Numbered from the stretch's first letter, positions 1 through 10,218 are shown. The stretch is DNA of 14,399 nucleotides from an uncultured Pseudomonadota bacterium (GCA_946885905.1 CAMPHL010000016.1:1-14399), one strand, 5' to 3'. Numbers and translations are program-made. Notes: generated by a model from the letters alone, not told the origin.

Positions 1-875
1 AGCTGGGCGTGGACCTCTCTCTGGTCAGGGGCTCCGGCCCGAAGGCGCGCATCCTCAAGGAGGACATCCAGGGGTTCGTGAAGTCCGCGCTCGCCGGCGG
101 CGCTGCCACGGCTGGCGCCGGCGCGAAAGGCGGATTGACCGATCTCGGCCTGCCCGCATGGCCGAAGGTCGACTTCGCCAAGTTCGGTCCGGTCGAGGTG
201 AAGTCGCTCTCCCGGATCCAGAAGATCTCGGGCCCGGCGCTCGCGCGCAACTGGGTGATGATCCCGCACGTCACGCAATTCGACGAGGCGGACATCACCG
301 AGCTCGAGGCCTTCCGCGCCAGGGTGAACGAGGAGAACGCGAAAGCCGGGATCAAGGCGACCCCCCTCGCCTTCCTGGTGAAGGCGGTGGTGGCCGCGCT
401 CAAGAAGTATCCGCAAGTCAACAGCTCACTCGACGGCGACAACCTCGTCCTCAAGCAGTACTGGCACATCGGCTTCGCGGCGGACACGCCCAACGGGCTC
501 GTGGTGCCGGTGATCAGGAATGCCGACACGAAGGGCGTGCTCGAGATCGCGAAGGAGACCTCGGAGCTGGCCATCAAGGCGCGCGAGGGCAAGCTCGGGC
601 CCGCCGACATGCAGGGAGGCACGTTCTCGATCTCGTCGCTTGGGGGCATCGGCGGCACGGCCTTCACGCCGATCGTGAACGCGCCCGAGGTGGCCATCCT
701 CGGCGTCTCCAAGGCCGCGATGAAGCCGGTCTGGGACGGCAAGCAGTTCGCGCCGCGCCTGATGATGCCGCTATCGCTGTCCTACGACCACCGCGTGATC
801 GACGGCGCGGCCGCCGCGCGGTTCACCAGCTACCTCGCCCAGGTCATCGGCGACCTTCGACGCAGCGTCCTGTAG
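1..875 (+). CDS. aceF: Pyruvate dehydrogenase E2, dihydrolipoamide acetyltransferase, 3' part
   Basis: This is the C-terminal part of the E2 core of the pyruvate dehydrogenase complex, which transfers the acetyl group from lipoyl-lysine to CoA. The frame is open from the window edge (first full codon at 3), so the lipoyl domain(s) and the true start lie upstream. The first ~25 residues (GVDLSLVRGSGPKARILKED) are the end of a peripheral subunit-binding domain, which docks E1/E3. After an Ala/Gly-rich linker comes the 2-oxoacid dehydrogenase acyltransferase domain, from about base 190 to the end. It carries the catalytic motif DHRVIDG, with His at 789-791 and Asp at 801-803, and ends in the family-typical LRRSVL. 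lpdA follows 11 bases after the stop, and its Shine-Dalgarno overlaps the aceF stop, so the two are cotranscribed. An acyltransferase of another 2-oxoacid dehydrogenase complex is possible, but the lipoyl-E3 next door favours PDH. Confidence 0.93.
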   Translation, partial: LGVDLSLVRGSGPKARILKEDIQGFVKSALAGGAATAGAGAKGGLTDLGLPAWPKVDFAKFGPVEVKSLSRIQKISGPALARNWVMIPHVTQFDEADITELEAFRARVNEENAKAGIKATPLAFLVKAVVAALKKYPQVNSSLDGDNLVLKQYWHIGFAADTPNGLVVPVIRNADTKGVLEIAKETSELAIKAREGKLGPADMQGGTFSISSLGGIGGTAFTPIVNAPEVAILGVSKAAMKPVWDGKQFAPRLMMPLSLSYDHRVIDGAAAARFTSYLAQVIGDLRRSVL

Positions 876-886
876 GGGGACCGACA

Positions 887-2701
887 ATGGCCATCGAGAT
901 CAAGGTTCCCGACATCGGCGACTTCAAGGACGTCCCGGTCATCGAGGTGCTGGTCAAGCCCGGCGACGCGGTGAAGAAGGAAGATTCCCTCGTCACGCTC
1001 GAAAGCGACAAGGCGACGATGGAGGTGCCCTCCTCCCACGCGGGCACCGTGAAGGAGCTTCGCGTCAAGGTGGGCGACAAGGTGTCGCAAGGCACCGTGA
1101 TCGCGATCCTGGACGCGGAAGGCGCAGCCGCCACCGCCGCGCAACCCGCGCCCGTCGCCGCGAAACCCGCTTCGTCACCCACGGCTCCCGCCACCTCGCC
1201 CGGCGCCGCATCGGGACAGGCCGCCGGGCAAAGCGTTCGCCAGGCGCTCAACTCCACCCTCGCGAGCCTCGATTCCGACCTGCACGCCGAAGTGCTCGTG
1301 CTCGGCGCCGGCCCCGGGGGCTACACCGCGGCCTTCCGCGCCGCGGACCTCGGCAAGAAGGTCGTGCTCGTCGAACGCCACGCCACGCTGGGCGGGGTGT
1401 GCCTGAACGTGGGCTGCATCCCGTCGAAGGCGCTGCTGCACGCGGCCAGGATCATCACCGAGGCCGAGGAAGGTGCGCACATCGGCCTCACGTTCGGCGC
1501 GCCCCGGATCGAGATCGAGGGCCTGCGCAAGTTCAAGGAAGGCGTGGTGGGCAAGCTCACCAAGGGACTCGCGGGGCTCGCCAAGGGCCGCAAGGTGACC
1601 GTGGTCGAGGGCAAGGGCGAATTCACCTCGCCGCAGACGATCGCGGTCGAGGGCAAGGACGGCCGCAAGGTCGTCTCGTTCGACAACTGCATCATCGCCG
1701 CGGGCTCGCAATCGGCGAAGATCCCCGGCTTTCCCTACGACGATCCGCGCCTCATGGACTCCACCGGCGCGCTGGAGTTGAAGGACGTCCCGAAGCGGCT
1801 GCTCATCATCGGCGGCGGCATCATCGGGCTGGAGATGGCGACGGTCTACGATGCGCTGGGCAGCAAGGTGAGCGTGGTCGAGTTCATGGACCGCCTGATT
1901 CCGGGCGCCGATCCGGACATCGTGAAGCCGCTCGCAAAGCGCATCGAGAAGCGCTACGAAAAGATCATGCTGAAGACCAAGGTCGCGCGCATCGAGGCGA
2001 CGCCCTCAGGGCTCACCGCGTACTTCGAGGCGGCCGACGGGGGCGCGAGCCCGGCGCCCGAAACGTACGACCGCGTGCTGCTCGCCGTGGGTCGCCGCCC
2101 CAACGGAAAGAACATCGGGGCCGACAGGGCCGGCGTCAACGTGAACGAGCACGGCTGGATCCCGGTGGACAACCAGATGCGCACCAACGTCGCGCACATC
2201 TTCGCGATCGGGGACATCGTGGGCGAGCCGATGCTCGCGCACAAGGCCACGCACGAGGGCAAACTCGCCGCCGAGGTGATCGCCGGCATGAGCCATCACG
2301 CGTGGGAGGCCCGCACGATCCCGAGCGTGGCCTACACCGACCCCGAGGTCGCATGGATGGGACTCTCGGAAGCCGAGGCCAGGGCGCAGGGCGTCGAGTA
2401 CGACAAGATGGTCTTCCCGTGGGCCGCGAGCGGCCGCGCGCTCGGCATGGGCCGGGAAGAGGGCCTCACCAAGGTCCTCTACGCCAGGGGCACGAAGAAG
2501 ATCCTGGGCGCGCACATCGTGGGCGTGAACGCGGGCGAGCTCATCGCCGAGACGGTGCTCGCGCTGGAAATGGGCGCGGACGCGGAGGACATCGGGCTCA
2601 CCATCCACCCGCACCCGACGCTCTCGGAGACCGTGTTCTTCAGCGCGGAGATGGCCGAGGGCACGATCACCGACATGATGCCGCCGAAGAAGAGCGGCTG
2701 A
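887..2701 (+). CDS. lpdA: Dihydrolipoamide dehydrogenase (E3) with N-terminal lipoyl domain
   Basis: This flavoprotein reoxidises the dihydrolipoyl groups of the PDH complex with NAD+. The ATG at 887 is chosen because AGGGGGA (874-880) sits 6 bases upstream and the protein then begins exactly at a lipoyl domain; the frame is open further upstream, but that stretch lies inside aceF. The product is 604 residues. A lipoyl domain occupies ~1-78, with lipoyl Lys42 in ESDKATMEV. An Ala/Pro/Ser-rich linker covers ~80-125. The FAD-binding GAGPGG motif follows, then the redox disulfide Cys172/Cys177 in GGVCLNVGCIPSK. The NAD motif GGGIIGLE comes next, and the C-terminal dimer domain holds the catalytic His576-Glu581 pair (HPHPTLSE). 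A lipoyl domain fused to E3 is known from Neisseria and several betaproteobacteria. Every key residue is present. Confidence 0.97.
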   Translation: MAIEIKVPDIGDFKDVPVIEVLVKPGDAVKKEDSLVTLESDKATMEVPSSHAGTVKELRVKVGDKVSQGTVIAILDAEGAAATAAQPAPVAAKPASSPTAPATSPGAASGQAAGQSVRQALNSTLASLDSDLHAEVLVLGAGPGGYTAAFRAADLGKKVVLVERHATLGGVCLNVGCIPSKALLHAARIITEAEEGAHIGLTFGAPRIEIEGLRKFKEGVVGKLTKGLAGLAKGRKVTVVEGKGEFTSPQTIAVEGKDGRKVVSFDNCIIAAGSQSAKIPGFPYDDPRLMDSTGALELKDVPKRLLIIGGGIIGLEMATVYDALGSKVSVVEFMDRLIPGADPDIVKPLAKRIEKRYEKIMLKTKVARIEATPSGLTAYFEAADGGASPAPETYDRVLLAVGRRPNGKNIGADRAGVNVNEHGWIPVDNQMRTNVAHIFAIGDIVGEPMLAHKATHEGKLAAEVIAGMSHHAWEARTIPSVAYTDPEVAWMGLSEAEARAQGVEYDKMVFPWAASGRALGMGREEGLTKVLYARGTKKILGAHIVGVNAGELIAETVLALEMGADAEDIGLTIHPHPTLSETVFFSAEMAEGTITDMMPPKKSG

Positions 2702-2713
2702 GGGCAAGGGTCG

Positions 2714-3403
2714 GTGAGCGCAGGCAACGAACAGCGCGCGACCGCCGAGCGGCTGGCGAACTGGGGCAAGGAAGCGCAGGGCGCCTTTGCCCAGGCGCGC
2801 GACCCTGCGCGCCTCGCAACCGCCGTCGTGACGCTCCACCGCCGGGTGGACGAGGTGCTCGCCACCACGATCGAGGGCCACGGCGTGAGGGTCGCCTGCG
2901 CGCGCGGCTGCAGCTATTGCTGCAACCTGCGGGTGCAGGTGCAGCCTTACGAGGCTTTCACGCTCGCGGCGTGGCTGCGGCGCAATTTCGACGCGACCCG
3001 CCTCGCGCGCGTGCTCGAACGCTTGCGCGAGAACGTCGCGCGCACGCGCAGCCTCGGCGAGGAGGCGCGCAAGCGCACCAACATCGCCTGCGCCTTGCTG
3101 GGCGAGGACGGCGCATGCACCGCCTACGAGGCACGGCCTGCGCAGTGCCGCCGCTATCATTCGACGCGGCTCGATTCCTGCAAGGCCTTTCACGACACGC
3201 ACGACGACACGATCGAAGCGACCATGCACGAGGCCGTCGCGCACAACGCCGACGTGATCATCACGCAGGGCCGCCACGCGGTGCGCGATGCGGGACTGGA
3301 CGATGCCAGCGTGGACATGAACCTGGCACTCCTGGAGGCGCTCGACAACCCCAAGAGCTGGCGCCGCTGGCGCGACGGCAAGAAGGCCTTCGTCGGCCGC
3401 TGA
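2714..3403 (+). CDS. YkgJ-family cysteine cluster protein (predicted Zn/Fe-binding)
   Basis: This 229-residue protein has the CxxxCxxCC signature of the YkgJ/zinc- or iron-chelating domain family: Cys62, Cys66, Cys69 and Cys70. Further conserved-looking cysteines follow in the second half of the domain (Cys126, Cys135, Cys145 in RPAQCRRY, and Cys156). The GTG start at 2714 has AAGGG at 2706-2710 and lies 12 bases after the lpdA stop, which suggests it is the last gene of the aceF-lpdA operon. The ~55-residue N-terminal extension is probably helical and has no signal peptide, so the protein should be cytoplasmic. The family is believed to bind a metal or an Fe-S cluster, but no biochemical role is settled. 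Family membership is well supported; the metal and the function are not. Confidence 0.85.
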   Translation: MSAGNEQRATAERLANWGKEAQGAFAQARDPARLATAVVTLHRRVDEVLATTIEGHGVRVACARGCSYCCNLRVQVQPYEAFTLAAWLRRNFDATRLARVLERLRENVARTRSLGEEARKRTNIACALLGEDGACTAYEARPAQCRRYHSTRLDSCKAFHDTHDDTIEATMHEAVAHNADVIITQGRHAVRDAGLDDASVDMNLALLEALDNPKSWRRWRDGKKAFVGR

Positions 3404-3563
3404 GGCGCTCGCGCGGCCGTCGCCGCCAGCCGACACACGCGCGCAGATGCCCGGATTCGGCTGCGTGATCCATGGTCCGTCCGGCCTTCGGATGATCCAA
3501 CAGGGAGGGCATCGCCGGTCGATTCGGCGGCGGCTTGAAACGTGTGCGCGCGACCCTCGTCGC
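3404..3563 (+). other. Gap between the YkgJ gene and the ATP-grasp gene
   Basis: These 160 bases contain a 7-bp inverted repeat, CAGCCGA (3427-3433) and TCGGCTG (3457-3463), with a 23-base loop and no T-run, so it is a poor terminator candidate. A TTGAAA hexamer at 3535 has no matching -10. AGGGAGGG at 3500-3507 looks like a ribosome site but no in-frame start follows at a suitable distance. I cannot identify a promoter. Confidence 0.3.
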
Positions 3564-4808
3564 ATGGATACGACTGCACTGCGGGGCCGCAACGTCCTGG
3601 TCGTTGGCGAATACCGCCAGACCGTGACGGTGGTCCGGTCGCTGCATCGCGCGGGCATGCGCATCACGTTCGCCTCGCCCGACTCTGACAGCCCCACGCG
3701 CCGCTCGCGGGGCGTGAGACGTTGGGTGAAGCTCGAGGAGACCACGGCCGAGCGCTTCTGCGAGCAGCTCGAGGCGCGGCTGCGCGGCGACCCGCACGAG
3801 TTCGTATTCCTGGTGGGCGAGAGCCCGCTCAGGCGGTTCCTCGCCCGCTCGGCCACGCTCGAGCCGCTCGCCATCTGGGTCCAACCCTCGGCCGACGCGA
3901 TTCGCACCTGCTTCGACAAGTCCGCGCTCTACGGGCTGCTCGCGCGCACGACGGTGCCGGTGCTGCCCTGGGCGCAAGTCACCGGCGCGGAGGAGTGCCG
4001 GGCGAGCGCGGCGCGGATCGGCTTTCCCCTGGTGGTGAAGAACCTCGATTCGTCGGCGACGGTGCGCGGGCGCAAGGCCCTCATCTGCCGCGGCCCCGCG
4101 GAGCTCGAGGAATTCCTCGCGGCGCCCGGCTGCGAGCGCGGGCAACAGCCACTGGTGATGCAGAAGTTCCAGCCCGGCGTGCGACACAACTGCCACGTCG
4201 CCGCGGCCGACGGCCGCCTGCTCGCCTATTTCCAGCAGAAGGTGCTGCGCACCGACGAGCTCGACGGTACGGGCATCGGCACGGCCGGGATCTCGGTCCC
4301 GCCGAGTGAGTGGCTGAAGGGCCATTGCGAGGCGATCGTGCGCGCGCTCGCCTACAACGGCATCGGCTGCATCCAGTTCCTCGTCGACGAGGCGAGCGGC
4401 ACGGCGGGCCTGCTCGAGTTCAATGCGCGCATGGACAGCACGGCCGCGCTGCCCTTCCGGCTGGGATTCGACTACCCCCTGCTCGCGGTGCTCATCGCGG
4501 AAAACCGCAGGCTTGGAGTGCCTGCGCCGCACGCGGTTGCGGCGTCCTATCGCAGCGGCCAGACGTATCACTGGCTCCTCGGCGACGTCTGGGCGTGGAT
4601 CACGGCTGCGCGCAAGCATGAGCTGCCGCCGGCCGCGCTCGCGAGGTGGGCATTGGATTGCGCGAGGCTCGCGCTCACGAGCCACCATCTCACGTTCGAC
4701 TGGCGCGATCCGCTGCCGACCCTCGCGATGTACCGGGACCAGTTCCTGCGGCGCATCCTCGATCGGCTCCAGGCCGCACGGCGGCCGCGCGCCGCGGCCG
4801 GGAACTAG
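3564..4808 (+). CDS. ATP-grasp superfamily enzyme, substrate unknown
   Basis: This 414-residue protein has the layout of predicted ATP-grasp carboligases (COG3919-like). An N-terminal Rossmann-like preATP-grasp domain spans ~8-110 (RNVLVVGEYRQTV). The ATP-grasp fold spans ~115-315, with FPLVVKN (nucleotide-contacting Lys159), the hinge segment LVMQKF (~197-202) and the metal-binding acidic/Asn pair Glu285 and Asn287 in LLEFNARMD. The C-terminal ~100 residues are Trp/Arg-rich and have no signature I know. The ATG at 3564 is chosen because the Rossmann strand begins just after it. The frame is open back to ATGs at 3492 and 3447, but the extra residues look non-conserved and none of the three starts has a clear ribosome site. 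Such enzymes form amide, peptide or thioester-type bonds through an acyl phosphate. The substrate cannot be read from the sequence. A membrane protein gene follows 74 bases later. Confidence 0.85.
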   Translation: MDTTALRGRNVLVVGEYRQTVTVVRSLHRAGMRITFASPDSDSPTRRSRGVRRWVKLEETTAERFCEQLEARLRGDPHEFVFLVGESPLRRFLARSATLEPLAIWVQPSADAIRTCFDKSALYGLLARTTVPVLPWAQVTGAEECRASAARIGFPLVVKNLDSSATVRGRKALICRGPAELEEFLAAPGCERGQQPLVMQKFQPGVRHNCHVAAADGRLLAYFQQKVLRTDELDGTGIGTAGISVPPSEWLKGHCEAIVRALAYNGIGCIQFLVDEASGTAGLLEFNARMDSTAALPFRLGFDYPLLAVLIAENRRLGVPAPHAVAASYRSGQTYHWLLGDVWAWITAARKHELPPAALARWALDCARLALTSHHLTFDWRDPLPTLAMYRDQFLRRILDRLQAARRPRAAAGN

Positions 4809-4882
4809 CGTTGGGCGCGAACGCCGAAGCCGCCACGGGCGGCGTGCACATCGCCGGCGGGCTCGCCAGGACGGGCGGAGTC

Positions 4883-5485
4883 ATGGCCACGCTCGTACCG
4901 ATATGGACGGTGCTTGGCTTGCTCCTTGCGGCGGCGGTCGCGGTCAAGGTCCGGACGGACGTGCCGTGGCATCACGTGATGGGAGATCCGGCGACCACGA
5001 CCGGGTGGCCCTTCTGGGTCGGGTTCATCTCGAATGCCGGCGCAGTGCTCTGGGCCGCCACGGCCGCGATCTTCGTCGTCGCGCGCGGCCTCGATCGCAG
5101 CACCGAGGCGCGCCGCCGCTTCCTTCTCGCGAGCGGCCTCTTCGTCGCGATGCTGGGCATCGACGACCTCTTCCTGCTGCACGAGCAGGCCTTCCCCCGC
5201 TTGCTCGGGATTCCGCAAGTCGCCGTTCTCGCGGCTTACGCGATCCTCGCCCTCGCTTACGCCTGGACGTTCCGTGCGCAGATCATGGCGACGCCTTATC
5301 CGCTTTTCCTGCTGGCCGCGGCGCTGCTGGGAACGTCGGTGGCCCTCGACCAGACCATGGATCGGTTCGAGATCTACCTTCCGGCCAGCGGCTTTCTCGA
5401 GGACGCGTGCAAGCTGCTGGGCATCGGCACCTGGCTCGCCTACGCATGGCGCACCGCAACCGCAGGCGCGCCAGGCCGCGGCTAG
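4883..5485 (+). CDS. Six-helix membrane protein of unknown function
   Basis: The 200-residue product from the ATG at 4883 has about six hydrophobic segments: ~4-22, 43-67, 80-99, 110-131, 139-155 and 172-190. Polar residues within or beside the membrane segments stand out: Ser50-Asn51, GIDDLFLLHE (Asp94, Asp95, His100, Glu101), Asp156/Asp160 and EDACK (Glu173, Asp174, Lys177). This suggests catalysis, ion handling or ligand binding rather than a purely structural role. I do not recognise the family. In-frame TTG 4811 and GTG 4844 could lengthen it by 24 or 13 residues; ATG 4883 is preferred because the first helix begins directly after it, although the GGAG at 4877-4880 is only 2 bases away. 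It lies 74 bases downstream of the ATP-grasp gene, so cotranscription is plausible. Its TAG stop shares the tetramer CTAG with the stop of the convergent GAF gene. Confidence 0.75.
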   Translation: MATLVPIWTVLGLLLAAAVAVKVRTDVPWHHVMGDPATTTGWPFWVGFISNAGAVLWAATAAIFVVARGLDRSTEARRRFLLASGLFVAMLGIDDLFLLHEQAFPRLLGIPQVAVLAAYAILALAYAWTFRAQIMATPYPLFLLAAALLGTSVALDQTMDRFEIYLPASGFLEDACKLLGIGTWLAYAWRTATAGAPGRG

Positions 5486-6186
5486 GGAAGCACGGCCGCG
5501 GCGACGATCGCGAGCGCCGCCACGACCGCGAGGCGCTCGGCACCGAAGAATCCGCGCGGCCCGGCCTCGGCATCGACGATGCCCACGACCTGGCGTTGCG
5601 AATCGAGGATGGGCACGCAGGCTTCGGATTGCACGCCATCGTCGCAGACGTAGAATCCGCCGCCGGCTTCCACGTGCTTGCCCACGTCGTCGATCACGGT
5701 CGCGCGGCCGGTGAGGCCCACGGTGCTGTTGGTGCTGCGCTGCGCGAATTCCGTGGTGAGGGGGAACTCGGCGCGGCTCGGGCGCCCGACGTAGGCGACC
5801 TTGACGAGCACGGGAACGCCGGCGGGGTTCACGCGCCGCTGGTAGATGCCGACCCAGTCCGCACCCGTCGTCTCCTGCGTGCGCTCCACCAGGCGCTCCA
5901 TGAGCGCGAGGCGCCGGGTCGTCTGCTCGCTGCGGCCGCCGAGGATGGCGCCCAGGTCGTAAGGGACGGGCGCCAGCTGGTCCACGATCGAGCAGGCCCC
6001 GTCCTCGGTCATCATCGGCACGGTGTAGCTGTAGAGCGAGTTGCCGTCGCCCACCTGAACCTTCTCGCCCATCGCGTCCACCAGGTCGCGGACGGCGCGC
6101 TCGACGTGAGCCGCCCGTCCCGCGAGCGACTCCAGGCCCGCCAGGCGCAGGTAGTCCGCAATTCGCTGTCCAGGGTCCGCGCTCAT
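5482..6186 (-). CDS. GAF-domain protein, resembling free-methionine-(R)-sulfoxide reductase GAF
   Basis: From the ATG at 6186 the product is 234 residues. The first ~85 residues are helical and of unclear origin. Residues ~90-234 form a GAF domain: helix LALMERLVERTQ, strand WVGIYQRR, a central VGLTGRA loop, then the segment CDDGVQSEACVPI and the strand QVVGIVDAEA. The Cys181-to-SE stretch resembles the active-site region of free-methionine-(R)-sulfoxide reductases (a GAF enzyme family), but their GVCG motif is GLTG here. The protein may therefore be a sensor domain or a variant enzyme. No HTH, kinase or GGDEF domain is attached. An upstream in-frame ATG at 6204 is an alternative start. Neither has a good Shine-Dalgarno, and a GGAGGAGG-like run lies too far upstream of both. 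It follows alaS by 110 bases on the same strand and ends tail to tail with the membrane-protein gene. Confidence 0.82.
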   Translation of the reverse strand: MSADPGQRIADYLRLAGLESLAGRAAHVERAVRDLVDAMGEKVQVGDGNSLYSYTVPMMTEDGACSIVDQLAPVPYDLGAILGGRSEQTTRRLALMERLVERTQETTGADWVGIYQRRVNPAGVPVLVKVAYVGRPSRAEFPLTTEFAQRSTNSTVGLTGRATVIDDVGKHVEAGGGFYVCDDGVQSEACVPILDSQRQVVGIVDAEAGPRGFFGAERLAVVAALAIVAAAVLP

Positions 6187-6296
6187 GAGGCTGCATTTTC
6201 TCATGGGCGGCGGCGGGCCCCGCGCCTCCTCCAGGCACCCCGAGGTAGCCCCGAGGCTGAAATTCGCTGAGTGCCGGGGTCGGGAAATCCGGATGC
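6187..6296 (-). other. Gap between alaS and the GAF gene, with a short direct repeat
   Basis: This is 110 bases without a gene. It holds an 8-base direct repeat, CCCCGAGG, at 6238-6245 and 6249-6256 (3-base spacer), and on the minus strand a purine-rich GGAGGAGG-type run about 20 bases upstream of the ATG at 6204. I see no rho-independent terminator for alaS (no stem followed by a T-run) and no convincing promoter for the GAF gene, so readthrough from alaS is possible. Confidence 0.35.
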
Positions 6297-8918
<2,622 letters not shown>

Positions 8919-9013
8919 GGCCTTGCAGGAGGGCTCCACGCCGGGCGCAGGGGCGCGGGGACAAACTACAAGGATATCAAAGAGCAGTGGCTCGACCGCG
9001 GCTGCCTGGCGCC
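8919..9013 (-). other. Gap upstream of alaS
   Basis: These 95 bases separate the PEP-mutase-like gene from alaS on the same strand. They contain an AT-richer island (TTTGATATCCTTGTAGTTTG on the minus strand) that stands out against GC-rich surroundings and may hold the alaS promoter, but no -35/-10 pair with proper spacing is convincing. A short AAGG precedes the ATG closely. Confidence 0.3.
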
Positions 9014-9823
9014 TCAGTGGCGCATGTAGCCGCCCAGTTCCTTCGAGGAAATGGCCTGATCCACGTAGGCGAAGGAGCCCTTCTCGCGAATCTCGCGTGC
9101 CGCGGCCACGAGGCCCGTGATCGCCGCCTTGTAGAGCGATGTCGCAAGGCTCACACGGCGCACGCCCGCGGCTTCCAGCTCGGCCAGGGGCCACGACTTG
9201 CCGGGGATGCCGACCATGAAGTTGAACGGCTTCTGCAAGGCCCCGCAGACCGTGCGGACGGCTTCGAGGCTCGGAAGCCCCGGCGCGAACAATACGTCGG
9301 CGCCGGCGCGTTCGTACGCCTGCAGCCGCCGGATCGTGTCGTCGAGGTCGGGCCGGCCGCGGATGAAGTTCTCCGCGCGCGCGGTGAGCACGAAGCCAGC
9401 GGGTGCGGCGCGCGCGGCCTGGACCGCGGCCTCGATCCGCTCGACCGCATGAGCGAGGTCATACAGGGCCTTGCCGGAATAGTCCTCGATCGATCCGCCG
9501 GCAAGACCCGCCTGCGTCGCCTGCCGGATCGTCTCGGCAGCATCCGCCGGCGCATCGCCGAAACCGTTTTCCAGGTCGGCGGCCACCGGCACGTCGACCG
9601 CCGCCGCCAGGTCGCGGCCATGCGCGATCGCCTCTTCGCGCGTCACCCGCCCGTCGAGCCGTCCCAGCGTGTTGGCCATGGCGCCGCTCGAAGTGGCGAT
9701 CGCCGGAAAACCCAGCCCTGCCAGCACGCGCGCGCTGCCCGCATCCCAGGCGTTCGCGATCACGAAGGTCCCACGCTCGTGGAGCGCCCGAAAGCACGCG
9801 ACGCGCTCGCTAGGCGTTGTCAT
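9014..9823 (-). CDS. Isocitrate lyase/PEP mutase-family protein
   Basis: This 269-residue (beta/alpha)8-barrel protein belongs to the isocitrate lyase/phosphoenolpyruvate mutase superfamily. These enzymes make or break C-C or P-C bonds next to a carboxylate, with Mg2+. Visible family landmarks: NAWDAGSA (Asp27) near the start, [10 protein letters not shown] at ~45-54, the metal-site strand ADLENGFG (Asp83, Glu85), GGSIEDYSG (Glu113, Asp114) and LTARAENF (Arg149, Glu151). I see no KKCGH-type loop with the catalytic Cys of isocitrate and methylisocitrate lyases, so those activities are unlikely. Members of this subgroup are often annotated as carboxyvinyl-carboxyphosphonate phosphorylmutase or oxaloacetate decarboxylase without evidence. 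The ATG at 9823 lies inside the end of the GFA gene (14-base overlap), which indicates translational coupling. Confidence 0.88.
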   Translation of the reverse strand: MTTPSERVACFRALHERGTFVIANAWDAGSARVLAGLGFPAIATSSGAMANTLGRLDGRVTREEAIAHGRDLAAAVDVPVAADLENGFGDAPADAAETIRQATQAGLAGGSIEDYSGKALYDLAHAVERIEAAVQAARAAPAGFVLTARAENFIRGRPDLDDTIRRLQAYERAGADVLFAPGLPSLEAVRTVCGALQKPFNFMVGIPGKSWPLAELEAAGVRRVSLATSLYKAAITGLVAAAREIREKGSFAYVDQAISSKELGGYMRH

Positions 9824-10217
9824 TGCGGAATTCGCGGAACGTCGGCAAGCCGTCGCCGAACTTCACCCACGCCAGGTCATGCGACAGCCAGGAGTGATGC
9901 GTGGGCGGAAAGGCCTCGGGATCGTCGAGCGAGCAGGCCGTCACGTCGACCGTGCCGGGCGAATCCCGGTGCGCGTAGGTAAGCGCAGTGCCGCAGGAGC
10001 CGCAGAACGTTCGCGTGACGGGCGGCGTGCTGTGGAAGCTCGCGGGCTGCCCCTGGATCCATCGGAAGCGATCGACGGGATAAGTCACCCACGGCACGAC
10101 GGGCGCTGCGACGACCCGCCGGCACGTGCGGCAATGGCAAACCATCGTGTTGGTCGGCGCCCCGTCGACTTCGAAGCGAACGGCTCCGCACGAGCAGCCT
10201 CCCGCAGCCGCGGCCAC
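9810..10217 (-). CDS. GFA-family zinc protein (glutathione-dependent formaldehyde-activating-like)
   Basis: This 135-residue protein has the full cysteine pattern of the GFA/CENP-V fold: GGCSCGAVRF (Cys8, Cys10), CHCRTCRR (Cys27, Cys29, Cys32) and FCGSCGT (Cys72, Cys75). In the family founder these residues bind two zinc ions, and that protein was reported to promote S-hydroxymethylglutathione formation. Most relatives are of unknown function, so no formaldehyde role is claimed. It starts with GTG at 10217, one base after the stop of the 25-residue ORF, and overlaps the start of the PEP-mutase-family gene by 14 bases. The tight spacing places it in a run from recX to the PEP-mutase-like gene. 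No clear Shine-Dalgarno is visible, which fits coupling to upstream translation. Confidence 0.9.
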   Translation of the reverse strand: MAAAAGGCSCGAVRFEVDGAPTNTMVCHCRTCRRVVAAPVVPWVTYPVDRFRWIQGQPASFHSTPPVTRTFCGSCGTALTYAHRDSPGTVDVTACSLDDPEAFPPTHHSWLSHDLAWVKFGDGLPTFREFRNDNA

Positions 10218-10218
10218 G

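Noticed and set aside
158..886. In-frame extension of lpdA into aceF
   Set aside because: The stretch is Arg/Gly-rich shadow coding of aceF. The lipoyl domain and a good ribosome site both fix the start at 887.
3447..3563. Upstream starts (3447, 3492) for the ATP-grasp gene
   Set aside because: The added residues are compositionally unlike the domain that follows and have no ribosome site. They remain possible, but 3564 puts the start just before the first Rossmann strand.
4802..4813. GAAC-N4-GTTG near the start of the membrane-protein gene
   Set aside because: One core mismatch, no CAG/CTG flanks and no promoter at hand. Such matches are expected by chance.
10003..10013. CAGAACGTTCG inside the GFA gene, resembling half of the lexA operator
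   Set aside because: The second half-site is missing, and the bases encode the conserved FCGSCG region of the GFA protein.
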